Positions 59,001-64,000 of a DNA stretch of 64,000 nt are shown here, piece after piece. How positions within the stretch are numbered: position 1 is the first letter of the stretch; each line of letters opens with the position of its first letter. The notes beneath the pieces are model-generated. The model searched no databases. It had not been told where the DNA came from and saw only the letters and a list, made by a program, of their open reading frames with translations. Source of the stretch: Micromussa lordhowensis. Lineage: Eukaryota > Cnidaria > Anthozoa > Scleractinia > Lobophylliidae. The translations under genes were made by a program, and so were the position numbers. The stretch lies in contig OZ026604.1 of NCBI GenBank assembly GCA_964020085.1, positions 23,915,432 to 23,979,431 of the forward strand. The letters run 5' to 3'.

Positions 59001-62000
59001 TATCACATGCATGAGTACCGTCCGCAAGATGTAATTATCGACTCTTTAACAATGATGCATAGGAAGCTGTAAATGGTTGTTACAAAGTCAGTGATCCAGT
59101 GAAGTGATGATCTATACTGTATCGAAGTGTGCGAGTTATTTCACTTTTTAATTATTTAGTTCTTATTATTCTTTTTTGTGTGATTATTTTGTGCATTACA
59201 GCAGCAAACCAGCTTGCTACATGATAAAATACGTAGAAGATGAAATGTGGATAGGTAAGCAAAATATTTAAGCGCCAAAAGGCCGACAGAGCACGCGATA
59301 TTAAGAAACAAAGGGAATTGATTGTTACAACAAATATGGCTTTTACTCGATATTAACCCGAGAGGTACACATCTCTTTACTTCCAAGATGCGTCAGGTTA
59401 ACTAAATAAATAAACATATAATAGATAACTTAATTAACGGGTCAAATTCTAGCTCACTGTAAAAAAGTAAGCTAAATGGGGACGCCTATACTAATAAGAA
59501 TTATCAAATTCTAATCAAATTAAAAGCTTTTTGCCCAAACTTGTGCCCCATTTCCACGCCCACAAAGGGTCGTAGCCAGAAAAAAATAACTGAAAAGTAA
59601 CAAAGCAATATCCATAGTTAAATTATCTTCCTAGGTATAAATAAATAAACAACTACAATCTTTTTTATACAGGGGGCTCACATAGCTGAAAAGTGGTATT
59701 CTGTGAGACCCTTTAAAAATAAAATAAAAGTAATTTTAAATAACAAGTTAAAAATATAAAAAAATGTATCGTTCGGGTGTTTATAATGACTATATACAGA
59801 CAAAAACGAAAACATATGAATTAGAGAAGTGCCTCGTTTCGCCTCTTACTATCTGAGACCCTGACAACGTCAATTCGTTGCCCATCCTTCGTTCCCTCAA
59901 GGTCAATTTGAATTTATACGCAAGCGCTCTTTGTCATCTTCAGCGTTTCTCTTTTTTTGTCTAACAGCCATGGATAGGCGCATCGTCAGCATTCTCGGTT
60001 ATGACGAGACACGGGGCGTGATTTATGGTGTGGCGAGAACCAGAATATCCTACCTACGATGCAACATTACGAAATGTGTGTCCATTGGGAAGGAGTCTTG
60101 GCTAGCTGTAAGAGATTTACCAACCACAACCTTAGCCACGGAGATTTCCTTTGTTCCTGAGACAGGTCATGATTTCACAGATGCCCCCATTTCTACGTAT
60201 CAATTGACTGATAACGAAGGAAACATCTGCGGAGGTACATGAAGTTTATTATGACCGGCTGTTAAATAATGTAGGGCAGGGCGATTTTCACCTAAACATC
60301 CTAGCCTGAATGGAATCCTTTTATCTATAAATATTTTACTTTCCTGACCATGTCTTTAATGCCATTCTTACTGGCAGGGAAGAGGGGAGGTGGTTGGGGG
60401 AGTTACAGCCACACTAAATTGCGAACGCTTGTAGTTTTCTAATAAACGCGTTAAGGAAGTGAGCTCCACATCTATCGACGTAATCTAGAATTTAACTCGG
60501 AGTAATTTTTTGTATATAAACACGTGATCATTATTGTCTGAAGGGAATTGATGTTCCCATGGGAACTGTATTTTGACAGGCACATCTTTTACTAAGTAAA
60601 TGTTTATTTTTTCCATGCCTCTAATTTGTTTTTCAAGAGCCTTTGCTTAGCTTTTGTCTTTAGTTAGGACAATTTTAAGAGTGAGGCTGTTCGGAAATAA
60701 TAACGTTATTTCTACATCGAATTCCATGGACCTAGGGGCCTTATGGCCCAAAAAGGAAATATTTTGGACAAAATATGAAAACACCAGGCCCCAGTTGTTC
60801 GAAAGGTGGATAACACTATCCACCGGATAAATCACTATCCAGCGGATAGCGCGGTTTGTTTGTCAACACTTATCCGCTGGATAGTGATTTATCCGGCGGA
60901 TAGCGTTATCCACCTTTCGAACAACCGGGGCCAGGAGTGAATATAGCTCATCCGAGGTTCAAAAGATAATGTAGTAAGTGAAATCGAGGGTAGGGGGCCA
61001 TGTAAGATACATGCTCTATTTCTAGGTTTTGCTGCTGTCACAACTGTTAAAAGTTAATGTCATCAAATACAGCCTCTAAAGACATCAGAGTCTTCAAGGA
61101 TCTTTGATGAATGCCCTAAATCATTAACAAAACGGGAACAACTGATCTTCGTTATCAAGTGTGACATTTTTTCCTATTTCAATTCTTTATTTCAATGACT
61201 TTCAGCTTCAGCTGTGGGTGTACACCTTTACCGAGTAGAAACACAGACATGGGCACTACAGGCCAAATGGCGAGATAAGAGTAAGAGCATTTGTATTTAT
61301 GTTTGTTTGTTTGTTTGTGTAATCCTGCTTCGTCGGCCGGAAAAGAGCTAAAACCGTTGTACGAAAAGAAAGTAAGTTATTAAACAAAGGGATTTTCAAG
61401 GAAAGAAGTGAGGTATCGTTGGGAGAGAAGAAGAGTGAAAACTTAGAAATAAGGGAAAATAATTAATGGTGCTATGATTGTGCAGTAACATTTGTAGCAT
61501 GAACAATATCTCAAAATGTGACTGCATAAAATGCTGGGGCCTCGAGGTCACTTTTGATTTCTCTCTTTTATTCTTTTTCTCTTTAATCTTACTTTTTTCC
61601 CTCTCAGACCTAAACAAGTGTCATAGTGGACCATGTGAGAACAGTGCCTCTTGTGTTGGAAATCACGAAGACTACACTTGCATATGCCCTAAAGGCTGGG
61701 AAGGAAAAAACTGCGAGAGTATTTATACCCCCGGTTAGTTTTTAGTAGTGTTTGTTGTTATTTTCGTTGCTTTAGTTGTTTTGTTCAAGTCGACATCCAG
61801 TTGTTTGGTTTGCCATCTCGTTCCTGGGTGGGAGTCGGGGCAGTTGGAAATGGTTTTTAACGACGCTTCGCTTTGATTAAGGGTTAACAAACTTGCAGCA
61901 GAAAAATTATTCATTGATTTGAAATTTGATGGTAACAACGGCATGTACAAAGTTTCTACATGGAAGCAACTTTGAATTCAGCAGACTGAAGGATGTTTTA

Positions 62001-62540
62001 AAACCCACAAATAGAACTTGCCCTACGGACTTGCATGCATGTTTTTTTCCAGATTGCACTTAAGATCATGTGATTACATATAAAAATACCCCAGTGAAAA
62101 TTACAAAACGTTGAAACAATTTGGTTAAAACCATGAAATGACTGCATGCACGTTGTGTTTTTTTTTATGTTATGTTATTTATGTTTTAGCTGAACGCCCT
62201 CGTCTTAAAGCAATCGATTTTAGCTGCAGTGGAACCGCGGACACGGAACAAGGAACGATAAACACGCCAAATTATCCTTACAACTACGATAACGACAATC
62301 TGTGTACCTGGCTTATAAGTTCGTCGCACCGAGTCAAACTCGTTTTCACAACTTTCTCAGCGGAGAGCGGCTACGATTTTCTGTATGTCTATGATGGAAG
62401 CTCGACCTCTTCAACACTTCTAGGAGTATTCGATGGCGATTTGACTGGAAACGTGGTCGAAAGTTCTGCGGACCACTTGTTGCTTAAGTTCACCTCTGAT
62501 TCCATTTATACTGAAAAAGGATTCCTCATACATCTTGCAG
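50233..62540 (+). CDS. Secreted multidomain protein: two F5/8C (discoidin), EGF and CUB domains; 3' end outside or lost
   Basis: Fourteen exons join in phase: 50233-50289, 51012-51088, 52164-52329, 52845-53061, 54245-54468, 54647-54754, 55414-55585, 56475-56671, 57006-57125, 57408-57564, 59968-60234, 61206-61280, 61608-61733 and 62190-62540, 771 residues so far. Order: signal peptide (LIQIVILSLAFL); an unrecognised region to about 172; F5/8C domain 1 (173-340, GYWSPAGG, FLQIAF, FLRIQP, VEVYGC); F5/8C domain 2 (341-498, AWCSATSNEEPLFLQIDL, VELYGE); an unrecognised region (499-612, LGYDETRGVIYGVARTRISY); EGF (613-654, CPKGWEGKNC); CUB (655-771, PNYPYNYDNDNLCTW, YDFLYVYDG). These modules bind sugars, lipids or proteins outside the cell, so a matrix or adhesion role is inferred. 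Each F5/8C domain uses three exons with the same phases, a domain duplication. The donor of exon 7 could also be at 55574. No stop codon is reached before the LTR element at 62658. Confidence 0.88.
51892..52059. repeat. Foldback element in discoidin gene intron 2
   Basis: AAGAAGCCTAATCCGTGTATTACACTGTGA pairs with TCACAGTGTAATACACGACATAGTCTTCTT, with mismatches. CATTTGAGAACACTCGAG pairs with CTCGAGTTCTCAAATG, and the tip is GAAAACAC..GTGTTTTC. Confidence 0.75.
52497..52806. repeat. MITE family copy (AAAGGAG..ACG..ACGG type)
   Basis: Shares with 53456-53695, in the opposite orientation, the phrases AAATTTTTCAAG, TGTAATCTGTGAAAATCTTC, TCCATCCTTGACCATCCTTA and TTTCTTTATGG. Ends are degraded (AAAGGAGATACGACACGG). 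Confidence 0.65.
53165..53235. repeat. (AATA)n/(AAT)n microsatellite
   Basis: Runs of AATA and AATAAT repeats in discoidin gene intron 4. Confidence 0.9.
53456..53695. repeat. MITE with AAAGGGGCTACGTCACGGT ends
   Basis: The left end AAAGGGGCTACGTCACGGT and the right end ACCGTGACGCAGCTCCTTT are inverted with two mismatches. A further internal fragment of the family is at about 56715-56890 (TGTAATCCGTGCCAATCTTC, CAACCATCCTTGTTCC). Confidence 0.75.
53648..53947 (-). pseudogene. 3'-terminal fragment of a non-LTR retrotransposon ORF
   Basis: The minus-strand frame reads RRLQDIAMMMFKAKNDLAPP, YITDLFV, YNLRNSDFIIPRFRTVVYGK, LGPLLWSKLEKSIRLSDSLG. This is the C-terminal tail that follows reverse transcriptase in CR1/L2-type LINEs. 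No polymerase core is present. The fragment abuts the MITE at 53456-53695, and its right edge is near 53950. Confidence 0.7.
55000..55255. repeat. Degenerate ACTGA-type tandem repeats
   Basis: ACTAACTAACTAACT, TGATTGATTGAGTGACTGAA and similar 4-bp-based units, in discoidin gene intron 6. Confidence 0.7.
55741..55802 (-). pseudogene. tRNA pseudogene lacking the anticodon arm
   Basis: On the minus strand GGCTTCA..TGAAGCC forms a 7-bp acceptor stem. TAGCTCAGCTGGTAGAGC forms the D arm with an A box, and GAGTTCGAATCCCG the T arm with a B box. Only about 12 nt separate the D and T arms, so the anticodon arm is missing. It is probably the head of a SINE, or a decayed tRNA. Confidence 0.6.
55940..56221 (-). 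repeat. tRNA-headed SINE (discoidin gene intron 7)
   Basis: The minus strand reads GACCGGTTAGCTCAGTTGGT, AGAGCACCGGAC, a B box GGTTCAAACCTC, ACCAACACTCAGGGTCTTTA, TTTGTAATAACATCTGCAAA and GTTAAAGAACCCATAC. It is the same family as 10171-10530. It keeps the uninterrupted TTAA site at 56010-56013 that is occupied by the MITE in the 35.6-kb copy. Confidence 0.8.
57565..59967. other. Large intron of the discoidin gene
   Basis: 2.4 kb with no exon-like frame. It holds a poly-C tract (57785-57806) and a GCCGCCATTTT-type phrase at 58677-58687. I see no other recognisable element. Confidence 0.5.
60787..60932. repeat. MITE with GGCCCC(A/G)GTTGTTCGAAAGG ends
   Basis: The left end GGCCCCAGTTGTTCGAAAGG and its complement with one mismatch at the right continue inward as GTGGATAAC, ACTATCC..GGATAAATCACTATCC. 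The whole 146 bp folds into one long hairpin. The ATCCAGYGGATA phrase also occurs at 39289-39335, a related relic in a GGPS intron. Confidence 0.85.
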
Positions 62541-62657
62541 GTTGGTACATTTTATTTTATTACTCAACAATTTTATTATTCAACACTATCCAAATATGGT
62601 CATGGTGCTCTCGATATCTGTCATCCGTAGGTAACAGATATCCGGCGGTATACGTAG

Positions 62658-63258
62658 TGTTACGATCACTCTCGACCGACAGAAAGATACACTAACAAAC
62701 TCTCGTTCAAACTCAACTTATTTATTTAAAATACGTGATGTGATATCTCGACTACAGAAGAGCGGCTTCTAAACAATATTAAATACTACAGTACCGCTAA
62801 GTTTAACCTACTGCCTGAACTCTAGTCACCACTGACAGAAAACTCAGAATCCTTCTCGTTCTCCTCTCGGTCCACTTGACCTTGAACAAAAGCTCCTCTA
62901 TAGCTCCAACAGCAATAGTACTCCACTCGGTCTCCGCCGAGAACACTAACAAAGCCGAACCACCGTCGACTGTGGATAACTCTTTCACTCTTACTGACAA
63001 ACTAAGCCAACTCTCTCGAAGCCGTAACTCTTTTCCAGCCGTAAATCTCTTTCGAAGCCGTAAATACTACGTATCTGACTCTTTATATACATTTCAGTAA
63101 TGTTCTAGAATGTTCTTGGTGTTTCTATTTTCGGTAACAATACATAATAAAACTATTTACATCATAATACGTAAATAACTTGAAAACTGCTGAGTCATCG
63201 TGACACGAAACGTATTAAATATTCTAGAAGGTTCTAGATACATCCATTCTCCATAACA
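62658..63258 (-). repeat. 3' LTR of a Ty3/gypsy-type element
   Basis: On the minus strand the sequence starts TGTTATGGAGAATGGATG, directly after a purine tract (GAAGGAGGAGGG, 63259-63270), and ends GAGAGTGATCGTAACA. This gives a TG..CA repeat of 601 bp whose ends are inverted TGTTA/TAACA. The purine tract matches the plus-strand primer of a retroelement. The other LTR is outside the window, so the target duplication cannot be checked. It lies in the intron after the CUB exon. Confidence 0.75.
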
Positions 63259-63301
63259 CCCTCCTCCTTCAAGAGAAGAAAGTTTGTAAAACTTTCTTGC
63301 T

Positions 63302-64000
63302 TTAGATTCGCACTCGTGAGAGGCAGTCAGCAATGACATTGTCCTTTCCTTTGATGTGTCTTATGTCCAAAACATACTCTTGTAACATTAAACTCCACCT
63401 AAGCAATCGCTGATTCTTACCCTTCATCTTGTGAATAAAAACAAGAGGATTATGATCACTATAAACAACAATAGGTAAACTAGAAGAACTGATATAAACT
63501 TCAAAATGCTGTAGTGCTAACACTAGTGCTAGACACTCTTTCTCTATGGTGGAGTAGTTCTTTTGGTTCTTATTGAATTTCTTTGAAAAGTAACATACAG
63601 GATGTTCCACACCTTCATCATCTTCCTGTAACAGAACGGCACCAGCGGCCACATCACTTGCATCTACCGCCAGGTTGAAGGAAGACTTGAAGTCTGGTGC
63701 TGCCAATACAGGGGCACTCTGTAACATGGCTTTGAGTTCTTCAAACGCCTTATCACACCGGTCACTCCAAATGAACTTTTCCCTCTTACTGAGTAACTGC
63801 GTCAACGGTTCTGTAACGGAAGCAAAATTGGGACAAAACCTTCGGTAGTACCCAGCCATTCCAAGAAAGCGCATGAGTTGCTTCTTGCTCTCTGGTCGCG
63901 GAAAGTTAGCAATAGCCTGGACTTTAGCAGTTACTGGTTTGACTTCACCTTGTCCAACAACGTGTCCAAGATAAGTTACTTGCGCTTGACCAAACTCGCT
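63302..64000 (-). CDS. Ty3/gypsy-type pol, end of reverse transcriptase and RNase H (partial)
   Basis: A minus-strand frame open to the window edge reads QAQVTYLGHVVGQG and LGMAGYYRRFCPNFA, then EPLTQLL, FIWSDRCDKAFEELK, LAVDASDVAAGAVL, YFSKKFNKNQKNYSTIEKEC, VYSDHNPLVF and KGKDNVIADCLSR. This is the connection and RNase H region of Ty3/gypsy elements. The stop is at 63302-63304, and the polypurine tract and LTR follow within 45 bp. There is no room for an integrase, which normally follows RNase H in this superfamily. The frame has no stops, so the copy is young. Confidence 0.85.
   Translation of the reverse strand, partial: SEFGQAQVTYLGHVVGQGEVKPVTAKVQAIANFPRPESKKQLMRFLGMAGYYRRFCPNFASVTEPLTQLLSKREKFIWSDRCDKAFEELKAMLQSAPVLAAPDFKSSFNLAVDASDVAAGAVLLQEDDEGVEHPVCYFSKKFNKNQKNYSTIEKECLALVLALQHFEVYISSSSLPIVVYSDHNPLVFIHKMKGKNQRLLRWSLMLQEYVLDIRHIKGKDNVIADCLSRVRI

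Overview
The window is animal nuclear DNA, most likely from an anthozoan cnidarian (a stony coral or a relative). It is AT-rich. The genes are split into many short exons with GT-AG introns, and the repeat content fits this group: Penelope-like elements, tRNA-headed SINEs and many foldback MITEs. One gene has six tandem ShKT domains and another has an F5/8C, F5/8C, EGF, CUB order, both cnidarian in style. Exons below were joined by hand from splice sites, reading phase and protein-family knowledge. No alignment or transcript was available.

Layout. (1) 318-3584 (+): last four visible exons of a CYP4-type cytochrome P450. (2) 6540-14392 (+): a complete nine-exon amidase-signature hydrolase of 514 residues. 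(3) 16.2-28.2 kb: no host gene, but a nest of mobile DNA. A GGTTCAC-rich simple array is split by a 10.6-kb element with a TTAA duplication. That element holds Penelope debris and a foldback-type repeat, which is split by an 8.9-kb element with an AATCTCGC duplication. The 8.9-kb element carries two inverted arrays of a 101-bp hairpin satellite around a dead Penelope reverse transcriptase, itself split by a 4.2-kb Mutator-like element with a 9-bp duplication. (4) 28.34-31.03 kb (+): a broken, 5'-truncated non-LTR retrotransposon. (5) 32959-40360 (+): geranylgeranyl diphosphate synthase, 12 exons, 305 residues. (6) 42767-48967 (+): a secreted Ser/Thr-rich protein with six ShKT domains, one per exon. 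(7) 50233-62540 and beyond (+): a secreted multidomain protein with two discoidin domains, an EGF and a CUB domain, open at its 3' end. (8) 62658-64000 (-): LTR and RNase H end of a Ty3/gypsy-type element, with no integrase between RNase H and the LTR.

All five host genes lie on the + strand. I see no sign that they act together. P450, amidase and GGPP synthase are unrelated metabolic enzymes. The last two genes both encode secreted modular proteins of the kind found in extracellular matrix or mucus. The introns carry most of the MITEs and SINEs. The most unusual parts are the nested insertion at 16.2-28.2 kb, whose order can be read from target-site duplications, the hammerhead-like motifs in Penelope terminal repeats, and the integrase-less end of the gypsy-type element.
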